Source of the DNA: JAXDLK01 sp034666665
Lineage (GTDB): Bacteria > Desulfobacterota > Binatia > JACPRU01
Reading direction: 5' to 3'
NCBI GenBank assembly: GCA_034666665.1
Contig: JAXDLK010000259.1
Coordinates: forward strand, 1 to 21,004
Length of the DNA stretch: 21,004 nucleotides
In this document: positions 1 to 9,600 of the stretch, in pieces
Position numbering within the stretch: the stretch's first letter is position 1
How the letters are laid out: the number at the start of each line of letters is the position of its first letter
Notes under the pieces: generated by a model
Seen by the model: only the letters and a program-made list of their open reading frames with translations
What the model was told of the DNA's origin: nothing
The model's database searches: none
Position numbers and translations under genes: made by a program

Positions 1-1540
1 CAACGGCATCATCGAGAACTACCTCGAGCTCCGGGACGAGCTCACGAAGCGCGGCCGCAAGGTGCTGTCCGAGACCGACACCGAGATCGTCGCGCACCTG
101 ATCGACGAGTTCACCGAGAAGGGCATGGACCTGGCCGACGCGACGCGCGCGGCGGTGCGGCGGCTCTCGGGCTCGTTCTCGATCGTGGTGATGAGCGAGG
201 CAGAGCGCGATCGCATCGTCGCCGCGAAGACCGCCACCCCGATCGTCGTCGGCCTCGGCGTGGGCGAGAACTACGTCGCCTCCGACATCCCGGCGATCCT
301 CGAGTACACGCGCGACATGGTCTTCCTCGAGGACGGCGAGATCGCCGAGGTCACCCGCGACGGCGTCACCTTCACCGACTTCGAGGGCCGCCTCCGCGAG
401 CGCACCGCAAAGCGGATCACCTGGGATGCGCTCGCCGCGCAGAAAGGCGGCTACCGCCACTTCCTGATCAAGGAGATCCACGAGCAGCCCCAGGCGTTGA
501 TCGACACGCTCCGCGGTCGCGTGCGCCTCGCGCAGGGGGACGCCGAGCTTCTCGAGCTCGAGCCGCTGACGGAGCGGCTGGAGAAGATCGACCGTGTCAC
601 GCTCGTCGCCTGTGGCACCGCATGGCATGCCTGCCTGATCGGCAAATACTTCCTGAACGAGCTCGCAGGCATCTCGGCGGATACCGACTACGGGAGCGAG
701 TTCCGCTATCGCAGCGTGATCCTCGGCGAGAAGGACCTGATGGTCGTCGTGTCGCAGTCGGGCGAGACCGCCGACACGCTGGGATCGCTCGAGGAGGCGC
801 AGCGGCAGGGTGCGGCCACCGTCGCGATCTGCAACGTCGTCGACTCGTCGATCGCGCGACGCGCCGACGCCACGATCTATACGCACGCCGGCCCCGAGGT
901 CAGCGTCTGCTCGACGAAGGCCTTCGTGACGCAGCTCGCGGGTCTCTTCCTGCTGGCCGTCCACCTCGGCCGGCGTCGCGGAACGCTGGACGCGGAGCGC
1001 GCCCGCGAGCTCCTCGGGCACCTGCGAAACCTTCCGCCGCTGATCCACGAGGTGCTGAAGACGGAGGAGGCCGTGCAGTCGATCGCGCGCAAGTACGTCC
1101 AGGCGCGAGACTTCCTCTACCTCGGCCGCGGCATCAATTACCCGATCGCGCTCGAGGGAGCGCTCAAGCTGAAGGAGATCTCCTACGTCCACGCCGAGGG
1201 CTATCCCGCCGGCGAGATGAAGCACGGGCCGATCGCGCTGATCACCGAAGAGGTTCCGGTCGTCGTGCTGCTACCGCACGACGCCGTCTATCCGAAGACG
1301 CTCTCGAACATGAAAGAGGTCGAGTCGCGCGGCGGAAGGATCATCGCCGTCACCGACGACCCCGGTGACGAGCTCCGGGCGATGGCCTCGGACATCGTGC
1401 TGGTGCCGTGGATCCACCCGCTGCTCTCGCCGTTCCTGATGACGATCCCGCTGCAGCTGCTCGCGTACCACGTCGCGGTCGAGCGCGGCACGGACGTCGA
1501 TCAGCCGCGGAACCTGGCGAAGAGCGTCACGGTCGAGTAG
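1..1540 (+). CDS. glmS: Glutamine-fructose-6-phosphate aminotransferase GlmS (5' end outside window)
   Basis: GlmS converts fructose-6-phosphate and glutamine to glucosamine-6-phosphate in the cytosol, the first committed step to UDP-GlcNAc. The frame is already open at base 2 (NGIIENYLELRDEL, then SETDTE), which is the middle of the glutaminase domain, so about 95-100 N-terminal residues including the catalytic Cys are off the window. The visible 512 residues hold the rest of the glutaminase domain and two SIS sugar-isomerase domains. Landmarks are VACGTAWHA and SQSGETADT in the first SIS domain, STKAFVTQ, GRGINYPIALEGALKLKEI and HAEGYPAGEMKHGP in the second, and the family C-terminus LAKSVTVE. 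The TAG stop lies 14 bases inside the converging GH18 gene. Placement beside an amino-sugar polymer locus suggests, but does not prove, a precursor-supply link. Identity is near certain. Confidence 0.98.
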   Translation, partial: NGIIENYLELRDELTKRGRKVLSETDTEIVAHLIDEFTEKGMDLADATRAAVRRLSGSFSIVVMSEAERDRIVAAKTATPIVVGLGVGENYVASDIPAILEYTRDMVFLEDGEIAEVTRDGVTFTDFEGRLRERTAKRITWDALAAQKGGYRHFLIKEIHEQPQALIDTLRGRVRLAQGDAELLELEPLTERLEKIDRVTLVACGTAWHACLIGKYFLNELAGISADTDYGSEFRYRSVILGEKDLMVVVSQSGETADTLGSLEEAQRQGAATVAICNVVDSSIARRADATIYTHAGPEVSVCSTKAFVTQLAGLFLLAVHLGRRRGTLDAERARELLGHLRNLPPLIHEVLKTEEAVQSIARKYVQARDFLYLGRGINYPIALEGALKLKEISYVHAEGYPAGEMKHGPIALITEEVPVVVLLPHDAVYPKTLSNMKEVESRGGRIIAVTDDPGDELRAMASDIVLVPWIHPLLSPFLMTIPLQLLAYHVAVERGTDVDQPRNLAKSVTVE

Positions 1541-2615
1541 TCGGCCGCTCGCAGCGCCCGGCACGGAGCGCGGAGAAGAGCTCCGGATCCTGCTTGCCGA
1601 GGTGCCAGAGCGCGACCGTGCGAATTCCCGCGCGCCGTACTCGCTCGATCTTGCGGACGAGGCTGCAGGCGTCCTCGTACCAAACCTCGATCCCGCCTTT
1701 CGCGCCGTCGACGTGGAAATGGACGGCGTCGGCGTTCTCCGACCATTCCAGCATCGCCTCGAGGTTCTTCGCGAGCGACACCGCCTCGGATGACGTCAGC
1801 TGCTCGCGACGTCCGTTCCGCCATTCCCAGCCTCCCGCATAGAGTGCGATCGACAGCTTCTCCGCCGGCATCGCTGCTCGGCTGCGATCGACGACCGCAT
1901 CGAGCCATTCCACCGGAGCCGACGGACCGGGCGCGCTCGTCGGGTGGTGATGGTGGTACGCCATGACACGAACCTCGTCGACGAGCGCCGCGAGGTCGGC
2001 GAGGGCGTCGGTCGACGTGGGCGGCGGCTTCCCCGCCGTACCCACCGGCGGCGGAGCCACCGTGACGATCAGCCGCTTGCCGTCGGCGTGCAGTGCGCCC
2101 GCGAGCTCGCTGACGAAATCCAGGAAACGGTCCTGGTGAGAACCCGTGACACCTTCGAAATCGAGGTCGATGCCGTCGAGACCTTCGTCGCGAGCGACGG
2201 CCGCGAGCCGCCGGGCGAGGCGCACTCGCCGGGTGTCGTCCCGGAGGATGGTTTCCACCAGGGCGGCATCCTTGAGCTCCACGATCTTCCCGTCGCCGCC
2301 CACCGTGTCGTTGACGACGGTGGCGACCACCGAGAGCCCATAGGCCCGCGCGGTATCCACGAGGCGGCGGTGGAGCGCCGTCAGAGGGCGCGTCGCCACC
2401 GCGTCCCCCTCGGTCGTCAGCCGGAAGCGGAAGAGATCGATCTGCGACAGCACCTCGTGGTGATCGCGCACGACCCCGAGCGCGTCGCGGAGGAGCGCGT
2501 CGTTCCAGTCCACGACCCAGGCGGCGAGCCGAGGCCGCTCGACCGGCGGGCGCGCGTCTCGGCAACCGATGGAGATCAGCAGCGCGAGCAGCAGGGCTCG
2601 GGCGGGGACTCTCAC
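1527..2615 (-). CDS. GH18-family glycoside hydrolase, probable lipoprotein
   Basis: A 362-residue exported hydrolase. Residues 1-18 form a signal sequence ending in SIGC, a lipobox-like site with Cys18, so it is probably a lipoprotein facing the periplasm or the surface. DGIDLDFEG at 147-155 is the GH18 DxxDxDxE motif with all acidic residues present, including Glu154, the family's acid/base. VMAY at 217-220 matches the later GH18 barrel motif before a run of four histidines. GH18 enzymes cleave beta-1,4 GlcNAc polymers such as chitin; some relatives are cortex or peptidoglycan hydrolases. It is the last gene of the leftward operon. Its GTG start overlaps the upstream stop in a GTGA arrangement, implying translational coupling. 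By analogy with the hydrolase half of PgaB, it may trim nascent polymer. Substrate is inferred, fold is well supported. Confidence 0.85.
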   Translation of the reverse strand: MRVPARALLLALLISIGCRDARPPVERPRLAAWVVDWNDALLRDALGVVRDHHEVLSQIDLFRFRLTTEGDAVATRPLTALHRRLVDTARAYGLSVVATVVNDTVGGDGKIVELKDAALVETILRDDTRRVRLARRLAAVARDEGLDGIDLDFEGVTGSHQDRFLDFVSELAGALHADGKRLIVTVAPPPVGTAGKPPPTSTDALADLAALVDEVRVMAYHHHHPTSAPGPSAPVEWLDAVVDRSRAAMPAEKLSIALYAGGWEWRNGRREQLTSSEAVSLAKNLEAMLEWSENADAVHFHVDGAKGGIEVWYEDACSLVRKIERVRRAGIRTVALWHLGKQDPELFSALRAGRCERPTTRP

Positions 2616-4549
2616 GGCCCGCGCCCGGCGCCCTCGGGCTCGGCGCTCGCGATCTCCAGTCCCGTTTCGCCCGACGCGGGCAGGAAAAAGTCACTCGTGG
2701 TGGAGTTGCGCGGACCGCGTGCGCCGACCCACGTGATCGCCAGACGCTTCCCGTCCTGCGCGAGGGACCCGCGCACCCGCTCGAGCCAAGCCGTCCACTC
2801 GTTCGCCTCTCCGCCATCGAGGATCAGATTGATGCCGTGAAACGCCGGGTCTGCCGCCCACCGCGAAACTTCGGCCGCCAAGGCGCGCCGCTCGGGATCC
2901 GCGAGCGCTCCTGCGATCCGTACCGCCGGCAGCAGCCGCCAGTGCTGGTAGTGCGCGAAGATCTCGAGCGAGGTGTCCCGCGGCGCAGTACTTCCGGCAC
3001 CGTTCTCCCACCGGAAGTAGCGGGGACTGACCGTCGTCAGCTCCGGGGCTTGCTCGCGGAGCGCTCGCCACTCGGATTCGGCGGGAGATGCCGGGACGAT
3101 CGCCGCGCGCTCGAACATCGGTCGTGCGGCGAACTTCAGCACGCGAGCCGACGCCTTCGCAGAGTCCTCGTCCCAGACGGCGATGGCGACGCCTCCGGTC
3201 GCGAGCTCCTCCGGAACGGCGAGCGGCCGGTCCCCGAGGATCCGGCCGTCGACCTTGGCGATCGCGCGGCTACCGACGACGCGGAGCGTGAGCTCGACCT
3301 TGCCATCCGGCAGAGGCATCGAACCGAACTGCCGCGTTCCCCCGCCGGCGGTCGATCGCTGGAGGAGCACGCGGCCCTCGGAGATTCCCAAGCGAACGTG
3401 AGACGCCTGTCCGCCACGACGAAGATACAGCCAGAACTGCCCCTCCGGCGGGGAGGCGACCTCGACGGTGGCTTCGGCGTCTCGCCATCGCTCGGTGCCG
3501 CCGAGGAAGACCATCGCCCCATCTTCATCCGGCGCAGCGGCGATCCGCAGCGACGAGCTCTGCACGTCCATCTTGCCGTGGTCGATCATCCAGGCGGGCG
3601 ACGGCTCGGGGCGAGAGAAGTCGTCCTGGTAGGGCTCCCGGCGCGGCAGCGAGGCCTCGAGCACGGGAACCAGCTTTCGGTCGAGCCAGTCGCGCGTGAC
3701 TCTCACCCGCCGGAGGCCGAGAGCGGGGTCCGTGCGGTAGTTCGCGCCCGGAGGAGCCTTCAGGAAGCCGACCGTGAACGAGGCGGCGCGGGCGACGCGC
3801 GCCCACGCCTTGTCCGTCGCCGGAAGCTCGTCGAGCGGGCGTACGCAATCGACGGCCGTCACGTGAGCTCCCGACCGTTCCTCGAGGAGCTCGCGTCCGT
3901 GGCGGATCGAATCGGACAAGGTGATGAGATCGAGCGCCTTTTCGACGCCGTTCGGCCAGCAGGCGGAGAGACCGACCTCCCAGCGTCCGCTGGCGACGAG
4001 CTGCGTCAGTCGATGCCAGGAGACGTACTGCAGGTTCCCCTGCTCGAGTGGCTCGACTTGTACGAAGACCACGCCACGGAAGTCGTGATCGCGGAGCGCC
4101 GCATCCGCGATGTCGAGGGTCTCGCGGCGGGCTTCGTCGAAGGTCAGAACGATCGGCCGCGCCGGAAGCGGAGCTCCATCGTGCACGAACGCTTCCACGT
4201 CCGCGGGGCCGACCGCGTGAAAGCCGGCGTCGTCCAGCTCGGCGATTTCACGGCGGAAGGCGTCCGCCGGAATCGCCACCGGATCTCGCTCGCTCACGCG
4301 CGAGAAGCCGATTGCGAGGAAGGCCTCCCTCTCCTGCTTCGCCGCAGCGCGTGGAGCATCGCGTCGGCGCTCCGGAAAGAACGCCGCGCCCCAGACCACC
4401 AGCGCCGCGCCTCCGGCGATGGCGATCCACCAATAGAGGTTCCTCCAGTGCGAGATCGGCTGCGGCGGCGGAAGGTCTCGGCCGCCCGTCTGCGGCGCCA
4501 CGAGACTAACGAGTGCCCCAGCGGTTGTCTCGCGAGGTCGCGATTGCAT
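2612..4549 (-). CDS. Membrane-anchored protein with degenerate CE4 deacetylase, laminin-G-like and degenerate GH18-like domains
   Basis: A 645-residue protein. Residues 37-58 are a single membrane segment (IAIAGGAALVVWG region), so most of it is periplasmic. Residues about 75-300 follow a polysaccharide-deacetylase (NodB/CE4) layout: PIVLTFDEA at 132-140 sits where active relatives have FDD, and the strand that should carry the metal-binding His pair reads VGLSACW (192-198) with no His. Residues about 310-475 look like a beta-sandwich (DDFSR start, WRDAEATVEV, WLYLRRGG, GKVELTLRVVG), as in laminin-G or DUF1080 proteins. Residues about 500-615 resemble GH18, but HGINLILDGG replaces the DGIDLDFEG seen in the next gene. 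It thus has a PgaB-like deacetylase-plus-hydrolase plan with both active sites apparently lost, so a scaffold or carbohydrate-binding role is inferred. The ATG at 4549 overlaps the synthase gene by 44 bases; GTG at 4501 is an alternative start. Confidence 0.8.
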   Translation of the reverse strand: MQSRPRETTAGALVSLVAPQTGGRDLPPPQPISHWRNLYWWIAIAGGAALVVWGAAFFPERRRDAPRAAAKQEREAFLAIGFSRVSERDPVAIPADAFRREIAELDDAGFHAVGPADVEAFVHDGAPLPARPIVLTFDEARRETLDIADAALRDHDFRGVVFVQVEPLEQGNLQYVSWHRLTQLVASGRWEVGLSACWPNGVEKALDLITLSDSIRHGRELLEERSGAHVTAVDCVRPLDELPATDKAWARVARAASFTVGFLKAPPGANYRTDPALGLRRVRVTRDWLDRKLVPVLEASLPRREPYQDDFSRPEPSPAWMIDHGKMDVQSSSLRIAAAPDEDGAMVFLGGTERWRDAEATVEVASPPEGQFWLYLRRGGQASHVRLGISEGRVLLQRSTAGGGTRQFGSMPLPDGKVELTLRVVGSRAIAKVDGRILGDRPLAVPEELATGGVAIAVWDEDSAKASARVLKFAARPMFERAAIVPASPAESEWRALREQAPELTTVSPRYFRWENGAGSTAPRDTSLEIFAHYQHWRLLPAVRIAGALADPERRALAAEVSRWAADPAFHGINLILDGGEANEWTAWLERVRGSLAQDGKRLAITWVGARGPRNSTTSDFFLPASGETGLEIASAEPEGAGRGP

Positions 4550-6491
4550 AGGGCATCTGCCAGACGAGCACGAACATGTAGTAGCCGGTGAAATAGACGC
4601 CGTAGAGCCAGTTCGAGTCCGCCTTCCAGAAGAGGTAGTAGGCGGCGAAGATCAGTCCGATCAGCATCACGCCGAACGTGTAGATGAACATCGACAGGAA
4701 GTCGCCGTTCACGAGCGGCAGCCATACGAACGCGCGCAGCATCAGGATCGGAGCGATCACCGGGAAGACCAGCTGTGCGTAGAAGGACACCGCGGCGATC
4801 GGGTGCTTCTTCCACATGAAGGTGCCGGCGATCATGCACTCGCGCAGCCACGACTTCTTCCAGCGAAGCTGTTGCTTGAGGAATTTCCCGTGGTGCTCCG
4901 GAACGATCGTGGTGGCGATCGCCTCGGAATCGTAGATCACCTCGTAGTTCCGGAGCAGGAAGTTCGTCAGGCTGCGGTCGTCGCCGAACGTCGCCGGCAC
5001 GCCGAGGAACCGCTGGTTCAGCCATGGGTCGAGCACGTCGAGCACGCACGACTTCCGATACGCCGAGAAGCAGCCCGGACAGCAGGTGACCGCGCCGAAC
5101 GCGCTCTCCGCGGCCTTCATCACACGGAAGGCCACGTAGTAACGGGCCTGCTGCATGCGCGTGAGCAAGTTCTTGTAGACGTTCGCGACCTCGGTGTGGC
5201 CGGCGACCGCGGCGACGTGCGGATCCGCGAATCCTCGCACGATCTTCCGCACCGCGTCGCGGCGGAGGAAGCTGTCGGAATCGACGTAGACGAGGACGTC
5301 GCCGTGGGCGACCCGGGCACCGACCGCCATCGCTTCCCGCTTGCCCTTGTTGCAGCCGTAGCTCTCGATCACGAGGTCCGGCCACCGCTGCTTGGCGCGG
5401 TAGAGCTCGTCCATCGTGCGGTCCGTCGAGCCGTCGTCGACGGCGATGACCTCGAGCTTTTCGCGCGGGTACTCAACGGCGTAGCAGCATTCGATCGTGC
5501 GATAGATCGCGTCTTCCTCGTTGAAGGCAGTGATCACCACGCTCACGTGCGGCTCGACGCCCTGCTCCCGCGGCGGCCTGTAGAAGAGAGCGATCACGAA
5601 TCGCGAGAGAATGAAGCCGGCGACACCGATCGAGTACGCATTCAGCAGCGGGCGATACCAGTAGTACGTGAAGTTCAGCCACCGCAGCACGAAGATGTTC
5701 GCCATACAGAGGACGAAGATCAGCAGCGCGCAGGTGCGCGCCAGCCAGAGCTCGAGCCGCTCGGATTCCGCCCCGATGTCGAAGCCGCGCGTCCGCCGTC
5801 GCGGTTCCGAGAGGGCATCGATCCGCTCCTGGGCCCAGAGCGGCATCTCCGTCGTGACGTCGGCGAGCGCTTGGGCGGCGCGGGCGGCATCCAGCTGCAG
5901 CGCCTCCACGGAGGCGACCGGAGAATGGTCGGGCAGCTCCGGTGCGACCGGATGCAGGGACATGGGAGGAAATGCCGGGTCGCCATCGGTGGTCGCGGAG
6001 CTCTCCAGGAATAGGCCCAGATCCAGAAGCTCCACCGTGGCGCGGCTCCGTAGCACCGGAGCATCGATCCGGTCGTCCGGGCGGAGAACGAACGCCGCTT
6101 CTCCCGCGGTGGGAACGATCCGCGCACGCGGGGAATCGGTGACGGTCTCGGGTGCGTCGATCGGCCGGACGATGCTCTCGATCGCACGCTTCAGCCGAGC
6201 CGCGACCTCGACGTCGACGGCGGGTATCCCCAGCGAAGGCCCCCGGTGCGATGGGAAGCGCACGACTTCGAGGATCACCGGTGGCTCGGGAGCGGGTCGC
6301 GACAGCGCTGCCGCGAGCAGGGCAAGGCGCGGTTCGGAGGAGCCGGGCGCCGTGCCGGATCCCTCCTCCAGCGGATCGCCCACCGAGATCTTCACCACTT
6401 CTTCCGCCCGCGGTTCGATTGGAAGCGCCGAAGCGCCGGGTCTACCAACACTCCGCGGATGCGCCCGGTTGCTCCCGAGACGTGTCGTCAT
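4506..6491 (-). CDS. Membrane GT2 processive polysaccharide synthase (PgaC/hyaluronan/chitin-synthase-like)
   Basis: A 661-residue family 2 glycosyltransferase expected to polymerise a UDP-sugar at the inner membrane and pass the chain across it. Two membrane segments (about 250-276 and 284-304) precede the catalytic domain, and several hydrophobic segments (about 566-592, 598-622, 631-650) follow it. Catalytic motifs are complete: VVITAFNEE (318-326), DDGS (352-355), DSD (404-406), TFGDDRSLTN (501-510) and Q(540)xxRW(544), the signature of processive beta-glycan synthases. The segment TCCPGCFSAYRK is closest in feel to hyaluronan/chitin-synthase relatives. The first 240 residues form an unusual proline- and acid-rich extension without membrane segments that I do not recognise. 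No clear ribosome site precedes ATG 6491; in-frame GTG codons at 6398 and 6395 could be the real start. First gene of the operon. The GlcNAc-type substrate is inferred from neighbours. Confidence 0.9.
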   Translation of the reverse strand: MTTRLGSNRAHPRSVGRPGASALPIEPRAEEVVKISVGDPLEEGSGTAPGSSEPRLALLAAALSRPAPEPPVILEVVRFPSHRGPSLGIPAVDVEVAARLKRAIESIVRPIDAPETVTDSPRARIVPTAGEAAFVLRPDDRIDAPVLRSRATVELLDLGLFLESSATTDGDPAFPPMSLHPVAPELPDHSPVASVEALQLDAARAAQALADVTTEMPLWAQERIDALSEPRRRTRGFDIGAESERLELWLARTCALLIFVLCMANIFVLRWLNFTYYWYRPLLNAYSIGVAGFILSRFVIALFYRPPREQGVEPHVSVVITAFNEEDAIYRTIECCYAVEYPREKLEVIAVDDGSTDRTMDELYRAKQRWPDLVIESYGCNKGKREAMAVGARVAHGDVLVYVDSDSFLRRDAVRKIVRGFADPHVAAVAGHTEVANVYKNLLTRMQQARYYVAFRVMKAAESAFGAVTCCPGCFSAYRKSCVLDVLDPWLNQRFLGVPATFGDDRSLTNFLLRNYEVIYDSEAIATTIVPEHHGKFLKQQLRWKKSWLRECMIAGTFMWKKHPIAAVSFYAQLVFPVIAPILMLRAFVWLPLVNGDFLSMFIYTFGVMLIGLIFAAYYLFWKADSNWLYGVYFTGYYMFVLVWQMPYAIATSRDNRWGTR

Positions 6492-6605
6492 CGATCGGAG
6501 CGACCGTGCGTACCGATCTCACGGATCCGGCGCGACGCTCAGCCCCGCCGGCGTGTTCATTCGAGCGTCCAACGAGGAATGGCTGAAGGCTCATCCGCCG
6601 GCGCT

Positions 6606-6621
6606 GCCCGGAGGTCCGGGC
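6606..6621. repeat. 16-base inverted repeat ahead of the deacetylase-barrel gene
   Basis: GCCCGGA and TCCGGGC are exact reverse complements separated by GG. As RNA it could form a 6-bp stem with a four-base loop; as DNA it could be an operator. It lies 24 bases upstream of the start codon, just before the ribosome binding site. In GC-rich sequence a repeat of this size can occur by chance. Confidence 0.35.
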
Positions 6622-6629
6622 CGATGTGT

Positions 6630-6640
6630 AGGAGAAGGGG
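6630..6640 (+). promoter_or_regulatory. Ribosome binding site that fixes the start at 6646
   Basis: AGGAGAAGGGG lies 5-15 bases before ATG 6646, and a signal-peptide-like sequence follows that ATG directly. This pair decides the start: the same frame stays open for another 326 codons upstream, back to 5668, but that stretch is antisense to the synthase gene and has no export signal. Confidence 0.75.
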
Positions 6641-6645
6641 GTTCG

Positions 6646-9600
6646 ATGGTGTTCCGGCGTTGCCTTCCAGCGCGTGGGCGAGTCGCAGTCGCGGCCGCGT
6701 GTGCCGCCGCTCTCGTTCTTGCCGCTCGCGTTCACTCCCAGGAGACCGACGATCGTCCGCCGCCTGCGCAAACCCCGGGCGGCGATGCGCGCGAGCTGGT
6801 CGAGAAGGCAGACGCGGCCGCGGCGGCCGGCGACTTCGAGAAGGCGCGGAGCCTCTACGAACGGGCTACGCAGGCGGACCGCGGCTTCATCCCCGCGTGG
6901 CGCGGGCTCGGGTGGAGCCTCCACCGCCTCGGGCGGAAGCGAGAAGCGATGGCGGTCTGGCAAGACGTCCTCAAGGTCACGCCGGGCGAGCCGAGCCTCC
7001 TCGTCGCGATCGCCCAAGCCCACGAGCAAGACGGCGATTGGAAACGCGCGCTCGCGGCGTACGGAGAGGCTCTGGCGTCCGACCCGAAGAACCGGTCGGC
7101 ACGGATGGGCCGCGCCCGCGTGCTGCTCGCCCAGAAGAATTATGCCGGGGCGGAACGCGAGGTACGGGCGATCCTCGACCGTGACTCGCACGACGTCGAT
7201 GCCCGCGTGACCCTGGCCGAGATCTACCAGCGGACCGGGCGGACGAAGGAGGCTGCCCGGATCGTCGAGACGCTGGCATCCCGCCGGCCGGATGCGCGGT
7301 ACTTTCCCTTTTTGGCGCGGGCGATGCTCGAGCTCGGCCGCACGCGTGAGGCGATCGATTACTTCCGCCGCAGCCTGCGCGACAAGCCGGGCGACCGCGG
7401 GCTCACCCTCGGGCTGGCCCGCGCCTACACGCGCGCGCAGGACTTCGCCGCCGCGGAACGCACGCTCAGCGAGTACGCCGCGAAGCATCCGGAGGACGAC
7501 GACGTACGGCGCGACCTCGCCGAGACGGCGGCGATCGCCGGCAAGCCCGAGGAGGCGGAGCGCGAGTGGCGGGAGCTCGTGCGGCGGAAACCCGACGACG
7601 CGGCGATCCGGCTGAAGCTCGCTCGGGCGCTCTTCGCGTCCGGTCAGGACGAAGAAGCGATCGCTCAGGTGCACGACGTCCTCAAGCGCGAGCCCGAGAA
7701 CATCGGCGCGCTGACGATGCTCGCCGAGGAAGCCCTGTTCCGCGACCGCCACGAGGAGGCGATCCGGTCGCTCGAGCAGCTCGCGGCTCTGCAGCCGAGC
7801 GCGGCGCGATATGCCGAGCTCGGCCAGGTCCATCTCAGCCGCGCGAACGTCCTCGAGGAGCAGGGCCGCGACGATCAGGCCAGAATCGAATACGACGCGG
7901 CGGTACAGGCGTTCCGCAAGGGAAAGGAGGTCGATCCGACGGCGACGGACGTTCGCCTCGGTGAGGTGACCGCGCTGCGCCTCCAAGGAAAGACGGACCA
8001 GACGATCGCCGCCGCGCGGCAGCTGCTGGAACGCCACCCGCATCTCGAGCAGCCCCGGCGTGAGCTCCATGAGGCCTACTTCGCCCGCGGCGAGTACGAT
8101 CAGGCCGCGCGGCAGCTGGCCATCCTGCGCAAGGACTTCCCCAACAATTTACGACTGGAACAGCTCTACGCGCGCGCTCTGTTCGCCGCCGGCGATCAGG
8201 CGACGGCGATCTCGACCGTCGAACGAGTGCTGCAGTCGCCGATTCAACCGAGCGTGCCCGTGCTCCTCTACCACGGGATCTCGGACACCGGCCGCGACGG
8301 AGCCATTCCGGTCGCGAAGTTCCGCGATCAGCTGCAGGCCCTCGGGCGCGCGGGGTACCAGTCGATCACGCTTCGCGACCTGATCGATTTCCTCGAGGGG
8401 GGGACCGGGCTTCCGAAGAAGCCTGTGCTGATCACCTTCGACGATGCGCGTGCCGACAGCTTCCGCTTCGCCGACCCCGTGCTGCAGGAGACGGGGTTCC
8501 GAGCGGAGATGTTCGTCCCGGTGGCCGAGGTCGGAGCGCACGGCGCCTACACCGCCGGGTGGAAGACGCTCGTCGAGATGCAGCGCAACGGCCGGTGGGA
8601 CATGCAGTGCCACGGCAACTTCGCTCACCGTCCGATCCCGCTGGACGCGGAAGGGCATACCGGCCGGTTCCTGACCAATCGCAAGTGGCTCGAAGACGAG
8701 CACCGCCTCGAGACGCCCGACGAGTTCGCGACGCGCGTCGAGGAGGACTACCGCCAGTGCAAGGAAGAGCTCGAGAAGCAAGTCCCCGGTGCGCAGGTCG
8801 TCGGCTACGCCTACCCATTCGGTGATCTCGGACAGAAGGCTCTCACCAACGATCCCGGGGCATTTGCGCTGAACCAGAAGTCGGCGGCGAAGACGTACGC
8901 CCTGGCGTTCGTGCAAGATCCCGCGGACTTCGTCACCCGCGCATCGTCGAAATTCACCATGCCTCGTTTCGAGGTGCCGCAGGACTTCGACGGCGAGCGG
9001 CTGCTGGAACGGGTGCGGCGCGCCGATCCCGTGGTGTCCACGTCGCTGCTGCTGGCCGATCTATATGCCTGGTCGGGCAGGTACGCGAAGTCGGTCGCGA
9101 TCTACGACCGCCTCGCGGCTCACGAAGTCGACCGCGCCGAGCTCCTCGCCAAGGAAGCCCAGGTCCTCGCCTGGAGCGGCGATCTCGCCGGCGCGCAAGA
9201 GAAAGCCGAGGCGGCGCGCCGTCTCCGACCCGACGACCCGCAGATCCTGCAACGCCTCGCGCGCATCCAGCGAGAGACGGGACCGACCGCGGAGATCGAA
9301 GCTGCGTACTTCGAGGACAACCGCGATCGCAGCCACGTGAGCATCGGGCCGGCGGCGCGCATGGACGTGGGGCACGGCGTGACCGTGGGCGCCAGATATC
9401 GCTATCTCGACTTCAGCCAGGACGGATTCGATCCCCGCCTCGTTCACGGAGCGGCGGACGCTCCTCTGCCAGAGCCCGTGCCGGGAGCGGAGCCGACCTC
9501 GGCCGACCTGGAGGCGAGCGGCCACCAGGCGGAGGCGGAGGTCGACGTCGCCCTCGGCGGGCGGAACCGCCTGTCCGTCAGCGCCGGCGTGGCATCGTTT

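Larger units (their letters stand above)
6492..6645. promoter_or_regulatory. Divergent intergenic region of the exopolysaccharide locus
   Basis: These 154 bases separate the leftward synthase operon from the rightward TPR-deacetylase-barrel gene and must contain the promoters for both. I see no convincing sigma-70 -35/-10 pair. The region holds a 16-base inverted repeat at 6606-6621 (GCCCGGA, GG, TCCGGGC) and, for the rightward gene, a good ribosome binding stretch at 6630-6640. A shared control point for both transcripts is an inference from the layout. Confidence 0.5.

Noticed and set aside
1501..2817. 438-codon leftward frame overlapping the GH18 gene
   Set aside because: Shifted frame over the GH18 coding sequence; Arg/Gly/Ala-rich with no motif.
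2837..4591. 584-codon rightward open frame opposite the degenerate deacetylase gene
   Set aside because: Low-complexity Arg-rich translation with no motif; the minus-strand frame has a membrane segment and domain landmarks.
5668..6645. 326-codon upstream extension of the deacetylase-barrel frame
   Set aside because: It is antisense to the synthase gene, has Ser/Arg-rich sequence without domain character, and a good ribosome site plus signal peptide mark ATG 6646 as the start.
6442..8070. 542-codon leftward frame antisense to the TPR region
   Set aside because: Leu/Arg-rich mirror of TPR helices; no independent domain or start signal.
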